From the NCBI RefSeq assembly GCF_009617895.1, contig NZ_BLAW01000001.1, positions 363,001 to 427,000 on the forward strand: a stretch of 64,000 nt of DNA, given 5' to 3'. Below the pieces are notes generated by a model. It was not told the DNA's origin, did no database searches, and was given only the letters and a program-made list of their open reading frames with translations. Made by a program: the position numbers and the translations under genes. This DNA comes from Prolixibacter sp. SD074 (GTDB lineage Bacteria; Bacteroidota; Bacteroidia; Bacteroidales; Prolixibacteraceae). Numbering within the stretch: position 1 is the stretch's first letter; each line of letters opens with the position of its first letter. This document shows, in pieces, positions 5,921 to 15,447 of this stretch.

Positions 5921-7996
5921 ATGGATAAGCAACACAATCATCAGGAACCCGGACACCATAAAGCGCATGACCACCATGAACAACATGAACACCATGACGG
6001 GCACACGCATAAAGACAGTAACCACAGCGGGCAGGGCCAAGGGTCGCATGATCACCATGCCATGATGATCCGGGATTTTCGCAAACGGTTTTGGGTTTCA
6101 ACCATCATTTCAATCCCAATCCTGGTTTTCTCACCCATGATACAGGACTTTTTGGGTTACGAGTGGCTGCTCCCGGGCAACAAATATATCTTGCTGATCC
6201 TTTCTACCTTTGTTTACTTCTGGGGGGGCTGGCCTTTTCTAAAAGGGTTTTATGAGGAGATAAAAGCCAAAGGCCCAGGAATGATGACATTGATTGCCAT
6301 GGCCATATCAGTTGCCTATTTTTATAGCGCCGCCACGGTGTTTGGCCTTAAAGGGGTTGACTTTTTCTGGGAGCTCGTTACATTGATCGACATCATGTTG
6401 TTGGGCCACTGGCTGGAAATGAAATCGGTATTGGGGGCATCAAAAGCCCTTCAACTGCTGGTAAGCATGATGCCTGCCGAGGCACACCGGGTGAAAGGCG
6501 ATAAAGTGGAAGATGTGAAACTGGAAGAACTCCAAAAAGATGACATTATCCTCATCAAACCCGGAGAGAAAGTATCGGCTGACGGGGTTATCGTGGATGG
6601 CAGCAGTTACCTGAACGAGTCGATGCTTACTGGTGAATCAAAACCGGTAAAAAAGGAAAAGGACAATAAGGTGATCGGGGGATCCATTAATGGCAACGGA
6701 TCACTGAAGGTAAAGGTAGTGAATACCGGTAAGGACAGTTACCTGAACAAGGTGATAAAAATGGTCGAAGAAGCGCAAAAAACCAAGTCGAAAATGCAGA
6801 ACCTTTCCGACAGGGCGTCTAAATGGCTTACTTATATCGCCCTTACCACTGGTTTTGGGACTTTAACCGTATGGCTGTTGCTAGGCTACGATTTTGTTTT
6901 TGCCCTGGAAAGAATGGTTACGGTCATGGTTATTGCCTGTCCGCACGCGTTAGGCCTGGCTATACCGCTTGTGGTGGCCATTTCAACGGCCGTGTCGGCG
7001 CAAAACGGCTTGCTGATACGCAACCGTACGGCCTTTGAAGAATCAAGGAAAATCACGACGCTTCTGTTTGATAAAACAGGAACATTGACATCTGGTGTTT
7101 TCGGCGTTGCCAGGTATGAATCGATAAACAAAGCAATTAAAAAGGAAGAAATGTTCCGCCTGGCCGGCGCTTTGGAGCAAAACTCGGAACACCCGATTGC
7201 CGTTGGCATCATAAATAAACTGAAAGAATTGAAAGTAAATATCCCCAAAACTGAAAAATTCAATGCCATTACCGGAAAGGGTGTTGAAGCCAGGGTTGAA
7301 GGGAAACAGGTAAAAGTAGTAAGCCCCGGTTACTTAAAAGAGAAAAACTGGGAAATGCCCGAAGGTTCGGTTTCAAGCGAGGCGGAAACAGTGGTCTTTG
7401 TAACTATTGATGAAAAGGTTGCAGGTTATATAGCGCTGTCGGATGCCATTCGCCCCGAAAGCAGGGAAGCCATCAAGACATTTAAAGATAACAATATCAA
7501 GACATTTATGGCTACCGGCGATAATGAAAGGGTGGCCAAAGCGGTAGCATCCGAACTCGGGTTGGATGGCTATTTCGCTGAGGTTTTACCCCATCAAAAA
7601 GTGGAGATCGTTAGAGATCTACAGGGCAAGGGTGAGTTCGTGGCCATGACCGGCGACGGCGTAAACGATGCCCCGGCTCTGGCACAAGCCAATGTGGGCA
7701 TCGCCGTGGGCTCGGGAACTGATATAGCGGCTGAAACCGCAGATATCGTTCTCGTGAACAGTAATCCTAAAGACATAGCCAACCTGATATTATTCGGTAA
7801 AGCAACTTACAACAAAATGATCCAAAACCTCATTTGGGCCACCGGATATAATGCTGTGGCGATCCCGCTGGCGGCAGGTGTATTATACTCCGCAGGATTT
7901 GTGCTGGGCCCTGCTGTCGGGGCTGTTTTCATGAGCCTGAGCACCATCATAGTTGCCATTAACGCGCAATTCTTAAAACGTAAAATGAAAAAATAA
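5921..7996 (+). CDS. copB: CopB-type copper/silver-exporting P-type ATPase
   Basis: This 691-residue P1B ATPase drives Cu or Ag out of the cytoplasm using ATP. The N terminus (about 1-50) is His-rich with no MxCxxC domain. The transmembrane metal site is CPH (C340-P341-H342), which marks the CopB (P1B-3) subclass rather than CPC-type CopA. All P-type motifs are intact: TGES at 237-240, the phosphorylated D384 in DKTGTLT, SEHPIA in the nucleotide domain, and TGDGVNDAP at about 577-585. Family length is normal. It is followed by aldolase and GAPDH genes at 29 and 28 bp. No CopA, multicopper oxidase or CusABC genes are present in the window. Confidence 0.92.
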   Translation: MDKQHNHQEPGHHKAHDHHEQHEHHDGHTHKDSNHSGQGQGSHDHHAMMIRDFRKRFWVSTIISIPILVFSPMIQDFLGYEWLLPGNKYILLILSTFVYFWGGWPFLKGFYEEIKAKGPGMMTLIAMAISVAYFYSAATVFGLKGVDFFWELVTLIDIMLLGHWLEMKSVLGASKALQLLVSMMPAEAHRVKGDKVEDVKLEELQKDDIILIKPGEKVSADGVIVDGSSYLNESMLTGESKPVKKEKDNKVIGGSINGNGSLKVKVVNTGKDSYLNKVIKMVEEAQKTKSKMQNLSDRASKWLTYIALTTGFGTLTVWLLLGYDFVFALERMVTVMVIACPHALGLAIPLVVAISTAVSAQNGLLIRNRTAFEESRKITTLLFDKTGTLTSGVFGVARYESINKAIKKEEMFRLAGALEQNSEHPIAVGIINKLKELKVNIPKTEKFNAITGKGVEARVEGKQVKVVSPGYLKEKNWEMPEGSVSSEAETVVFVTIDEKVAGYIALSDAIRPESREAIKTFKDNNIKTFMATGDNERVAKAVASELGLDGYFAEVLPHQKVEIVRDLQGKGEFVAMTGDGVNDAPALAQANVGIAVGSGTDIAAETADIVLVNSNPKDIANLILFGKATYNKMIQNLIWATGYNAVAIPLAAGVLYSAGFVLGPAVGAVFMSLSTIIVAINAQFLKRKMKK

Positions 7997-8025
7997 AAAC
8001 AACTATTTAAAATAAGCAGCAAAAA

Positions 8026-9090
8026 ATGATAAACAGGATAGAAAAAATTAAAGAATACCTGGGCAGTTCACAGGATGATCTATTAACACATACTTGTGAA
8101 ACAATAACCGCAGACCAACTCACGCTTCCCGGTCCCGATTACCTCGAAAAGGTTTTTACAGGAAGCGACCGCAACGTACAAGTGCTGAAAAGCCTCGCTT
8201 CCATCTATAATCATGGCAGGTTGGGCGGTACCGGCTTCCTGTCAATATTGCCTGTTGACCAGGGTATTGAGCATACAGCAGGCAGCTCTTTTGCCCCAAA
8301 TCCCATGTACTTCGACCCTGAAAATATCATCAAACTGGCAATTGAAGGCGGGTGCAACGCGGTGGCCACCACCTTTGGGGGACTGGCATTGCATGCCCGA
8401 AAATATGCGCATAAAATCCCCTTTATAGTAAAGATAAACCACAACGAACTATTGACCTATCCCAATACCTATGACCAGATTATGTTTGGGTCGGTACGCG
8501 AGGCATGGAACCTGGGGGCGGCGGCGGTTGGAGCCACCATTTATTTTGGCTCTGCCGAGTCCGACCGACAGATACAGGAAGTATCGGAAGCTTTTGAGGA
8601 AGCACACGAAATGGGGATGGGCACCATTTTATGGTGTTACACACGAAACAGTGCCTTTAAAACAGCAGACAGGGATTACCATACCGCGGCCGATCTTACC
8701 GGACAAGCCAACCATATCGGGGTAACCATTAAGGCTGACCTGATCAAACAAAAGCTTCCTGATACTAACGGAGGATTCCGTGACCTCAAATTTGGAAAAA
8801 TGGTCCCGGCAATGTATGATAAGCTTGCCACCAATCACCCTATTGACCTGTGCCGTTACCAGGTGGTCAACAATTACATGGGAAAAATTGGTTTGATCAA
8901 TTCGGGCGGCGCCTCTTCAGGAGCATCCGATTTCGCGGAGGCTGTACGCACTGCCGTGATCAACAAAAGAGCGGGGGGTACCGGGCTGATTTCAGGAAGG
9001 AAGGCTTTTCAACGCCCGTTTCAGGAAGGTGTCCAATTACTGAATATCATTCAGGATGTTTATCTTTCAAGGGACATCACCATTGCATGA
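8026..9090 (+). CDS. fbaB: Class I fructose-bisphosphate aldolase (FbaB/DhnA type)
   Basis: This 354-residue TIM-barrel enzyme cleaves fructose 1,6-bisphosphate to dihydroxyacetone phosphate and glyceraldehyde 3-phosphate. Features include LPVDQGIEH at about 76-83, KINHNELL, and the Schiff-base region GVTIKADLI with the likely catalytic K236. The C-terminal phosphate-binding glycines are NSGGASSG and [11 protein letters not shown]. Class I enzymes need no metal, unlike the class II aldolase that is usual for glycolysis in Bacteroidota. It lies 29 bp after CopB and 28 bp before a type II GAPDH, so it is likely in the copper operon. This points to stress-protected glycolysis rather than general metabolism. 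Confidence 0.88.
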   Translation: MINRIEKIKEYLGSSQDDLLTHTCETITADQLTLPGPDYLEKVFTGSDRNVQVLKSLASIYNHGRLGGTGFLSILPVDQGIEHTAGSSFAPNPMYFDPENIIKLAIEGGCNAVATTFGGLALHARKYAHKIPFIVKINHNELLTYPNTYDQIMFGSVREAWNLGAAAVGATIYFGSAESDRQIQEVSEAFEEAHEMGMGTILWCYTRNSAFKTADRDYHTAADLTGQANHIGVTIKADLIKQKLPDTNGGFRDLKFGKMVPAMYDKLATNHPIDLCRYQVVNNYMGKIGLINSGGASSGASDFAEAVRTAVINKRAGGTGLISGRKAFQRPFQEGVQLLNIIQDVYLSRDITIA

Positions 9091-9118
9091 TTTTATAAAT
9101 AACTAAAAATTAAAAAAA

Positions 9119-10147
9119 ATGGAAAAAGTAAAAGTTGCTGTTAATGGGTACGGGGTCATCGGAAAAAGAGTGGCCGATGCCGTTGCCTTACAGGACGATA
9201 TGGAACTGGCCGGGGTTTGCGACATTATTACCGACTGGCGGATAAAAATAGCTGTACAAAGGGAATACCCGGTATTTGCTTTTAATGACGACTTCAGGAA
9301 GCAAATGGAAAATGCAGAAATAAAAGTACAGGGCACCCTCTCCGACCTGATAAAAAAGGCGGACATTATTGTGGATTGTACTCCAAAGAAGATAGCTTCC
9401 AAAAATATTGAGAGATACAAGGAAGCCAACCTGAAATTTATTGTTCAAGGCGGAGAGAAGCACGAAACAACCGGTCATTCTTTCAGCGCCGAAAACAACT
9501 ATGAAACGGCATTGGGCCGGGCGTCAACGAGAGTTGTATCATGCAATACTACCTCCATTGTGCGTACGCTTACCGCCCTGAAAAACGCAGGGCTGTTGAA
9601 AAAAGCAAGAGGGACACTGCTCCGCCGGGCAACAGATCCCTGGGAAAGCCATCTGAACGGGATCATGAATACGCTGGTGCCCGAAAAGGAAATACCCAGC
9701 CACCAGGGACCCGATGCACAGACGGTTGATCCCGATCTGGATGTAATAACCGCGGACGTTAAAGTCCCGGAAACCCTTAGCCATTTGCATTACTGGAATA
9801 TACTGCTCACCAGGGAAACAAGTAAAGAAGAAGTGTTGGATGCCTTCCGGACATCCACCCGTGTTGCCTTTATCAACTACGGTGACGGACTTTCAGCCAA
9901 TAACACCATCAAAGAGCTGATGTTGGCATTGAACAGGCCATATGGGGATATGTACGAAGTGGCGCTGTGGCAGGACATGTTGAAAGTACAAGGTGATGAA
10001 TTGTTTTATGCTTACGTGGTGGACAACCAGGCCATTGTAATCCCGGAAACCATTGATGCCATCAGGGCATTGACCGGAATAGAAAAAAGATCCGAAAATT
10101 CTATTCGGAAGACCAATAAAAGCCTGGGAATTAGGCGGAACTTTTAG
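9119..10147 (+). CDS. Archaeal-type (type II) glyceraldehyde-3-phosphate dehydrogenase
   Basis: This 342-residue enzyme converts glyceraldehyde 3-phosphate to 1,3-bisphosphoglycerate. The Rossmann motif is NGYGVIGKR (about 9-17). The catalytic cysteine is C142 in VVSCNTTSIVRTL, the SCNTT form of archaeal type II enzymes rather than SCTTN of bacterial GapA. DCTPKK at about 86-91 and a C-terminal ALTGIE helix are also type II features. Bacterial occurrences are scattered, which suggests transfer. It ends the copper cluster, 10 bp before a transposase remnant. Arsenate detoxification by a GAPDH-ArsJ pair is the main alternative role, but no arsJ is present and the usual partner GAPDH is type I. 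Confidence 0.85.
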   Translation: MEKVKVAVNGYGVIGKRVADAVALQDDMELAGVCDIITDWRIKIAVQREYPVFAFNDDFRKQMENAEIKVQGTLSDLIKKADIIVDCTPKKIASKNIERYKEANLKFIVQGGEKHETTGHSFSAENNYETALGRASTRVVSCNTTSIVRTLTALKNAGLLKKARGTLLRRATDPWESHLNGIMNTLVPEKEIPSHQGPDAQTVDPDLDVITADVKVPETLSHLHYWNILLTRETSKEEVLDAFRTSTRVAFINYGDGLSANNTIKELMLALNRPYGDMYEVALWQDMLKVQGDELFYAYVVDNQAIVIPETIDAIRALTGIEKRSENSIRKTNKSLGIRRNF

Positions 10148-10156
10148 GAAAATATG

Positions 10157-10453
10157 TTAAAAATTAAATGACCTCAGTGTTGATATGTCTGTTAAATCGG
10201 GGCTTTTAGGATTTACATCCAATATGGTTCGATTGGCCAATTCAGTTAAGGGCTGAGCAGTTCCTTTTAAAGCCTCCTTCATTCTGAACCAATTCATATA
10301 TTGCTGAAGGTGTTTCGTTGATACGCCCCAAAATCGTTCATTCAGCAATTTTTTCAATTTGTTGTGCATTGAATTTCCATGTTGAACATGGTATAGTCCA
10401 TCTTTGACATGTTGTTTTAAATCATTCCGAATGGCATGATGCTCTAGTGTTTC
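10157..10453 (-). pseudogene. Transposase remnant (IS1595/ISXO2-like C-terminal end)
   Basis: The reverse strand is open for about 98 codons after TAG at 10456-10454, with no proper start. The text includes HAIRNDLKQHVKDGLYHVQH, then HNKLKKLLN and GVSTKHLQQYMNWF. This last block matches the C-terminal VSxKHLQ-Y-F signature of ISXO2-like DDE transposases. The N-terminal two thirds and both inverted repeats are missing. It abuts the end of the copper cluster and marks a likely recombination border. Downstream 10455-10640 holds no recognisable gene. Confidence 0.65.
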
Positions 10454-10704
10454 CTAAAATCCGTGGGGGGCACAAAAAGTGATTGCCCTGATAGCCTAAG
10501 TTCGCAGTGGTAATTGAAAAAAGGGCCGGTTGATGGCCCAAACGCATGGAGGTTGAACAAAAGACGACTTGATTGCGGCGAGCATTCAAGCAGTTAACCA
10601 GGAAGAAAAGCGGGCATCAGTAAAATGAGCCTGTTTATAAAAAGTGATAACATCAAAACTTCATTTTGTTAACTTTGTTTACCGTGGTATAATCACAATC
10701 TCCG

Positions 10705-13329
10705 ATGCAAATAAATTTGAAGGGCCCACTTTGGCGGCGCGAATTACCGCAAATGACGATCACCCTTATTCGCGAAAACCGCCGCATTATCTTTCAGGCC
10801 ATTCTGGCTTTTCTGTTTATCGGCCTGGCCGTTTACTTCGTGAAACACGAACAGTCGGAATTGGTTCAAATCCGCGAAACGTTGCAAAACGCTTCCCGTC
10901 TGAAAGTTTTGACAGGTGTGGTGCTGGCCGCTATCTACATTGCGGTGCAGGGACTCATGTATTTCTTCAGTTTCCGCAGTGTGAACCAACGCATCACCTT
11001 GCGTAGCGCCATGATTTTATTCCTCAAACGGAATTTTGTCAGCGTTTTCCTGCCAGCAGGCGGTATCTCTTCACTGGCCTTCTTCACCCGCGATATTGAA
11101 GAGCAGCAGGTGTCCAAATCGCAAATCCACTTTGCGTCTTCCATTTATGCTTTTGTGGGAATTCTGTCTGTAGTATTGGTCGCTGTGCCAGCTATTTTGA
11201 TTTCGGCTCTCCAGCATTCCGTTTCATCCGACGAAGTCTATGCACTGGGTGGTTCAATTCTACTTATTCTGTTATTTGTTTGGGTTTTTCGGTCCATTGT
11301 CCGGAAAGGGAAATTGTATCAGTGGCTGGTGAAACTGAGCCCGTCTTTGGAAGCCCGGATTAACGAAATACAGGCCATTGCCGTTAACCGGAAAGGATTT
11401 CTGGCGACCATTGCTATTTCAATACTAATCGAATTCATCGGGATTGCCCATCTGCTGATTGCCATGTGGGCGCTCGGTTTACCGCTATCGCCGGGAGCGG
11501 CCGTGATGGGCTACATCATCTCGGTATTGTTCCTGATTGCCTCGCCATTTTTGCGTGGACTCGGAGCCATCGAGCTTTCGCTGAGTTTCATCCTCGTGCG
11601 TTATGGCTATTCGTTGACGGATGCCGTTGCGGCCACGTTCCTCTATCGCTTTTTCGAATTCTGGCTGATGTTACTGGCGGGCGCCTTTAGTTTTCTTCTT
11701 GTCAGGAATAACCTGATATTGCGTGTGTTGCCGGTATTTCTGACGTTTGCTGTAGGAATCGTCAACATCATTTCGGCGCTCACGCCAGCTATTCACAGCC
11801 GGGTGCTGTTACTCCGCGATTTCTTGCCGCTGTCAGCTATTCACATATCCAACGATGCGGTTTTTGCTGTAGGCCTGATGCTGCTGGTGGTTTCCGCCTT
11901 CCTGCTAAAGGGCTCGAAAACGGCCTGGTACATGGCCATGGGACTGGTGGTGATTTCTATCCTGGGAAACCTGTTCAAAGCCATCGATTACGAAGAGGCA
12001 ACACTCTCTGTCTTTCTGCTGGTTGCACTGGTGATTACCCGTCGACAGTACTACGTCCAGAACAGCGCCCGGTTAGGACGGATTGGGCTGGCAGCTTCAC
12101 TTTTTACGATGTTGGCGGTGATTATATATGGTGTAGTGGGCTTTTATTTCCTCGATAAGACCCGGTTTAATATCGATTTCAGTTTTTCTCAGTCGGTAAG
12201 ATATACCATCCAAAACTTCTTTCTATATCGTAGCGATATACTACATCCGGCCGATGCTTATACAAGAGCTTTTCTGCGTTCTATCAATATTTCCGGCTTT
12301 CTGTCTATGTCCTTTCTGATCTATTCCGTCATCCGTCCTTACGTGATAGAGGTGGAAATAGATGAGTCGGAGATGGAGAAAGCGAAAAGACTGGTACAGA
12401 AATACGGCCGGTCGCCGCTGGATTATTTCAAGACTTATGCTGACAAACTTTTGTTCTTCCCTGGAGGGGCCGAAGGATTTGTATCCTATCGGGTGGCTGG
12501 TAATTATGCCGTTGTACTGGAAAATCCGGTTTGTGCCAACGATGAGGAGATGGCGGTCATTATTTTATCGTTCGAAAAGTTTTGTAAAGGCAACGGAATG
12601 ACGAGTATCTATTACCGGGTGCCTGAAGAGAGTTTGTCCGTTTATGAATCACTCGGGATGAAGTCGCTGAATTTCGGTCAGGAAGCTATCCTGGAAATGG
12701 AGACCTTTAATACCGATGGAAAGGAGAAGAAGTCGCTTCGGAATTCGAACAACAAACTCCGGGAAGCCGGGTATACGTTCAAAGTTCATCGTCCACCGGT
12801 GATGGACGGAACATTGCAGAAAATTCATGCCGTGTCAAACGATTGGCTCGACGATCGGGGTTACGGCGAAATGGTATTCTCGCAGGGCGTTTTCGATTTT
12901 GATGAACTGAAACAGCAAACCATTCTGACCATCGAAAGCCCGGAAGAAAAGGTGATTGCCTTTGCCAATATCATGCCCGATTATGTGCCCGGCGAAGCTA
13001 CTTATGATTTAATCCGGAAAACCAAAGATGCACCCAATGGCGCTATTGAGTTTTTGATGGTGGAGATGTTTTCCTTCCTGAAGAAGGAGGGCTTTAAGGC
13101 GGTGAATATGGGCTTTGCCCCGATGGCTGGCATTGATACAGGACGTAATTTTCCCGAAAAGTCCATTCGCTTTGCGTACGAAAAACTTCGCTCGTTCGCT
13201 CATTACAAAGGGTTGAAAAGCTTTAAGGATAAGTTTTCACCCCGGTGGGAAAACAAGTACATCATTTACAATAACGATTACGACCTGTTCAGCTTGCCGG
13301 GCGTACTGCGGAAAGTCATCAAGCCTTAA
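10705..13329 (+). CDS. mprF: MprF-like flippase / aminoacyl-phosphatidylglycerol synthase
   Basis: This 874-residue protein has the two-part MprF layout. The N-terminal half (about 20-330) is a multi-spanning LPG-synthase membrane domain, with LPAGGISSLAFFTRD as a recognisable motif. More membrane segments extend to about 520. The last 330 residues are a soluble DUF2156/GNAT-fold transferase, with KYGRSPLDYFKTYADK at its start and NMGFAPMAGID near the end. The family adds Lys or Ala from tRNA to phosphatidylglycerol and flips it, lowering surface charge and giving resistance to cationic peptides. Substrate specificity is unknown. A TAACTTTG -7 element lies at 10670-10677. ATG 10753 is an alternative start. 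Confidence 0.85.
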   Translation: MQINLKGPLWRRELPQMTITLIRENRRIIFQAILAFLFIGLAVYFVKHEQSELVQIRETLQNASRLKVLTGVVLAAIYIAVQGLMYFFSFRSVNQRITLRSAMILFLKRNFVSVFLPAGGISSLAFFTRDIEEQQVSKSQIHFASSIYAFVGILSVVLVAVPAILISALQHSVSSDEVYALGGSILLILLFVWVFRSIVRKGKLYQWLVKLSPSLEARINEIQAIAVNRKGFLATIAISILIEFIGIAHLLIAMWALGLPLSPGAAVMGYIISVLFLIASPFLRGLGAIELSLSFILVRYGYSLTDAVAATFLYRFFEFWLMLLAGAFSFLLVRNNLILRVLPVFLTFAVGIVNIISALTPAIHSRVLLLRDFLPLSAIHISNDAVFAVGLMLLVVSAFLLKGSKTAWYMAMGLVVISILGNLFKAIDYEEATLSVFLLVALVITRRQYYVQNSARLGRIGLAASLFTMLAVIIYGVVGFYFLDKTRFNIDFSFSQSVRYTIQNFFLYRSDILHPADAYTRAFLRSINISGFLSMSFLIYSVIRPYVIEVEIDESEMEKAKRLVQKYGRSPLDYFKTYADKLLFFPGGAEGFVSYRVAGNYAVVLENPVCANDEEMAVIILSFEKFCKGNGMTSIYYRVPEESLSVYESLGMKSLNFGQEAILEMETFNTDGKEKKSLRNSNNKLREAGYTFKVHRPPVMDGTLQKIHAVSNDWLDDRGYGEMVFSQGVFDFDELKQQTILTIESPEEKVIAFANIMPDYVPGEATYDLIRKTKDAPNGAIEFLMVEMFSFLKKEGFKAVNMGFAPMAGIDTGRNFPEKSIRFAYEKLRSFAHYKGLKSFKDKFSPRWENKYIIYNNDYDLFSLPGVLRKVIKP

Positions 13330-13331
13330 GT

Positions 13332-13565
13332 TTAGGCCAGCTCATCTATCTTCCCGGCCATCTCATGGTCTTTTAGGGTAACATGTCCTTCGCTGTGTGT
13401 GGTTAGCATGATTTTTACCTTCTTATAGCTGTGAATCAAAATATCGGGATGGTGCTGTGTTGCCTCGGCCGGCCCTTTCACCCGGTTGACAAAATCGACA
13501 GCTTCCACAAAATTGTTGAAAGTAAATTCTTTCTCCAGTTGATTGTTTTTTTCTTCCCACTTCAT
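13332..13565 (-). CDS. phhB: Pterin-4a-carbinolamine dehydratase
   Basis: This 77-residue protein has the compact PCD/DCoH core. It runs from FNNFVEAVDFVNRV through EATQHHPDILIHSYKKVKI to HVTLKDHEMAGKID. The conserved EATQHHP and the later histidine form the active site that dehydrates 4a-hydroxytetrahydrobiopterin, recycling the cofactor of aromatic amino acid hydroxylases. It is about 20 residues shorter at the N terminus than many relatives, but the catalytic core is complete. It is convergent with mprF (2 bp apart). No hydroxylase is visible nearby. Confidence 0.85.
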   Translation of the reverse strand: MKWEEKNNQLEKEFTFNNFVEAVDFVNRVKGPAEATQHHPDILIHSYKKVKIMLTTHSEGHVTLKDHEMAGKIDELA

Positions 13566-13639
13566 ATGGCTTTTTCTTTTCTCAACGGATCGAGCCGCCG
13601 GATTGTTTCCTGGTGTTCCGGTGCAACCTGTTTTCTACC

Positions 13640-14535
13640 ATGATATCGTCCCTCAGGGGACATGATATTCCGTCCCGAAGGGACAGTTTAATTCAGCCCA
13701 ATGTCAGCGCCTTTGAGTGTTTGAAACAAGGTTTTCTACTCATCCCAACCCTTCTCTAATCATAGAGAAGGACTAACGCCGCTGCATATTCGAAAGGCAT
13801 CATTTCCCAAAACAACCCTACCGGGAAGAATGCAAGTACAAACGCCGATGCCAGCACCGGCCCCCGCCCATCTTTACTTGTAGAGAGGGGCAATTCGGAC
13901 GCAGTCCGGATAGGGTGAGTAGATAAAGATCCAACCGACGAGTGCCGCTGACAGGTCTGCCGACGCAGTCAGGTGTGGTCGCCTTCAGGCTGAAGGCCTG
14001 ACATGCCAAAGCTTGGGACAACGTCCCAAGAGGCAGTATCGTAATGCCATCACCAGCCTGAAGGGTTGGCACATATCCGTTCCGATATCGGGAGAAAGAA
14101 TAGGGGAATGAACAGTTGAAGCCCTTCAGGCTTCATTCCTGCTTCGCGGAAACCTTTAACTTGGGGCGTGTTGCCCCAAGCTTTGGAATTGGAGCCTTAC
14201 AGGCTCATTGGAATCGCTGCAGCCGAATACCCCTGTCCGGGTTTCCAACCACCGACAGGGTAACCTGCCACGAAGTACCAATCCCGGATGGGATTGAAGT
14301 TGAATAACCATGCATGCAATGCATGGAAAGGAGTCCCCACACCACCGGAACGTTGTTCAGGGCCGCGGCGTACAAAAAAGGATGTCATCCCTGCTGAGGG
14401 ATGACATCCTTCGCGACCGTCTCCTCCCTGGGTAGGGAGTCCCGAAGGCTCGGGAGGGTGGGGCAATAAAACCAATTCAACGCATCAGATCAAAAACAAA
14501 CCCCTGTCCGGGTCTCCAACCACCGACAGGGTGGC
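13640..14535. repeat. Cluster of REP-like short hairpins
   Basis: The 1,070-bp gap 13566-14638 holds no credible gene but at least eight short inverted repeats. Examples are GTCCC/GGGAC pairs at 13648-13690, CCTTCTCT/AGAGAAGG at 13749-13770, CTTGGGAC/GTCCCAAG near 14010, GAAGCC/GGCTTC near 14118, and CTTGGGGC/GCCCCAAG near 14160. CCCCTGTCCGGG followed by CCAACCACCGACAGGGT occurs twice (about 14229 and 14502). An ATCCCGG-ATTGAAGTTGAATA element near 14280 has a diverged copy near 43600. Such palindrome clusters are typical non-coding repeats of Bacteroidota. Confidence 0.6.
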
Positions 14536-14536
14536 A

Positions 14537-14568
14537 TAAAAAAGCCGCCGGATATCTGTCCGGCGGCT
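14537..14568 (-). terminator. Rho-independent terminator of the DUF6261-like gene
   Basis: A 10-bp stem (AGCCGCCGGA at 14543-14552, TCCGGCGGCT at 14559-14568) reads on the minus strand into a run of T. It lies about 70 bp after the stop of the gene at 14639-15358. Confidence 0.75.
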
Positions 14569-14638
14569 AAACCAAAAACTTAACCTAACTAAATTTAACT
14601 ACAAGCATGAGTGATAAAAATGCTAACCAATAAAACAA

Positions 14639-15358
14639 TTATTCTTCTTCCGCCGACGACTTCCGGGTGGCACTGGCCCGGGCGGCGGTCATGGTATTTG
14701 CGATTAACTCGTTTACTTGTCCAATGAGGGTGGTCAGTTCGTCCGATTTGTTGAACTGTTGCTGCACGTCCATCCACGACAAGCTTATTTCGATTTGTTG
14801 CTGCAGCACCTTCCGCAACCGGTAGGCGGATATGGTATCATCGGCAGCATCGGTGGCCAGCTTTTGCTGGTAAATCGCCTCAAATGCATCCGCTGCCGTC
14901 ATCATACGCTCCAGCCAGGGCGTTGCCTCAGCGGTAGTCAGCAGAGCGACGTTTTCGTCCGTCTGCAGTTCGGCTATCAGGTTCCCCAGCCGCGACGATT
15001 CGGTTTGGTAACCCGCTTTTTGCATCGACCAGCCCAGCCGACTGAAAATGGTCAGCAGGGTATCCGCGGCAGCGCTATACCCCTCGACACTGGCATACGA
15101 GCAGGCCACCAGGTAATGGCGCAGTGCCAGGTACGCCCGGTCGCGCGCCTCGTCGGCCGCCGCCAGCTTAGCGGTATATTCACTTTTTCGCTCTTTTTTG
15201 TACGCCGCTTCGAATTTGAGGAAAACTGACCCGAGGGGTGAAATAACGGCTGCCAAATCGAATGTTCCGGAGCTGGCAGCTTTCAATAATTCCAGGAACC
15301 GCTGACTAAATGTATAATATCCGTCAAGCGGAAGAAGAGAATAAGCTATGTTTTTCAT
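14639..15358 (-). CDS. Helical protein of unknown function, DUF6261-like
   Basis: This 239-residue soluble protein is almost entirely helical and rich in Ala, Leu and Glu. It starts with LPLDGYYTFSQRFLELL, has YLALRHYLVACSY in the middle and ends in a charged tail. It has no signal peptide or membrane segment. Length and pattern resemble Bacteroidota proteins of the DUF6261 group, whose function is unknown; this match is from memory and moderate. A clear terminator follows. Its upstream region contains a 41-bp tandem hairpin repeat (15448-15734) starting about 90 bp before the ATG, which could lie in its leader. Confidence 0.65.
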   Translation of the reverse strand: MKNIAYSLLPLDGYYTFSQRFLELLKAASSGTFDLAAVISPLGSVFLKFEAAYKKERKSEYTAKLAAADEARDRAYLALRHYLVACSYASVEGYSAAADTLLTIFSRLGWSMQKAGYQTESSRLGNLIAELQTDENVALLTTAEATPWLERMMTAADAFEAIYQQKLATDAADDTISAYRLRKVLQQQIEISLSWMDVQQQFNKSDELTTLIGQVNELIANTMTAARASATRKSSAEEE

Positions 15359-15447
15359 ATAAAAAACGGTTTAAAGGTTAGTGAATAAAAATTGATATTG
15401 TTTGATTCGTTTGGTTATTCCTTTTTGCTTCAGATGTAGCTCCTTCA

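Noticed and set aside
9119-10147. Arsenate resistance through GAPDH-ArsJ
   Set aside because: No arsJ, arsR, arsB or arsC is present, and the GAPDH is type II, unlike the usual ArsJ partner.
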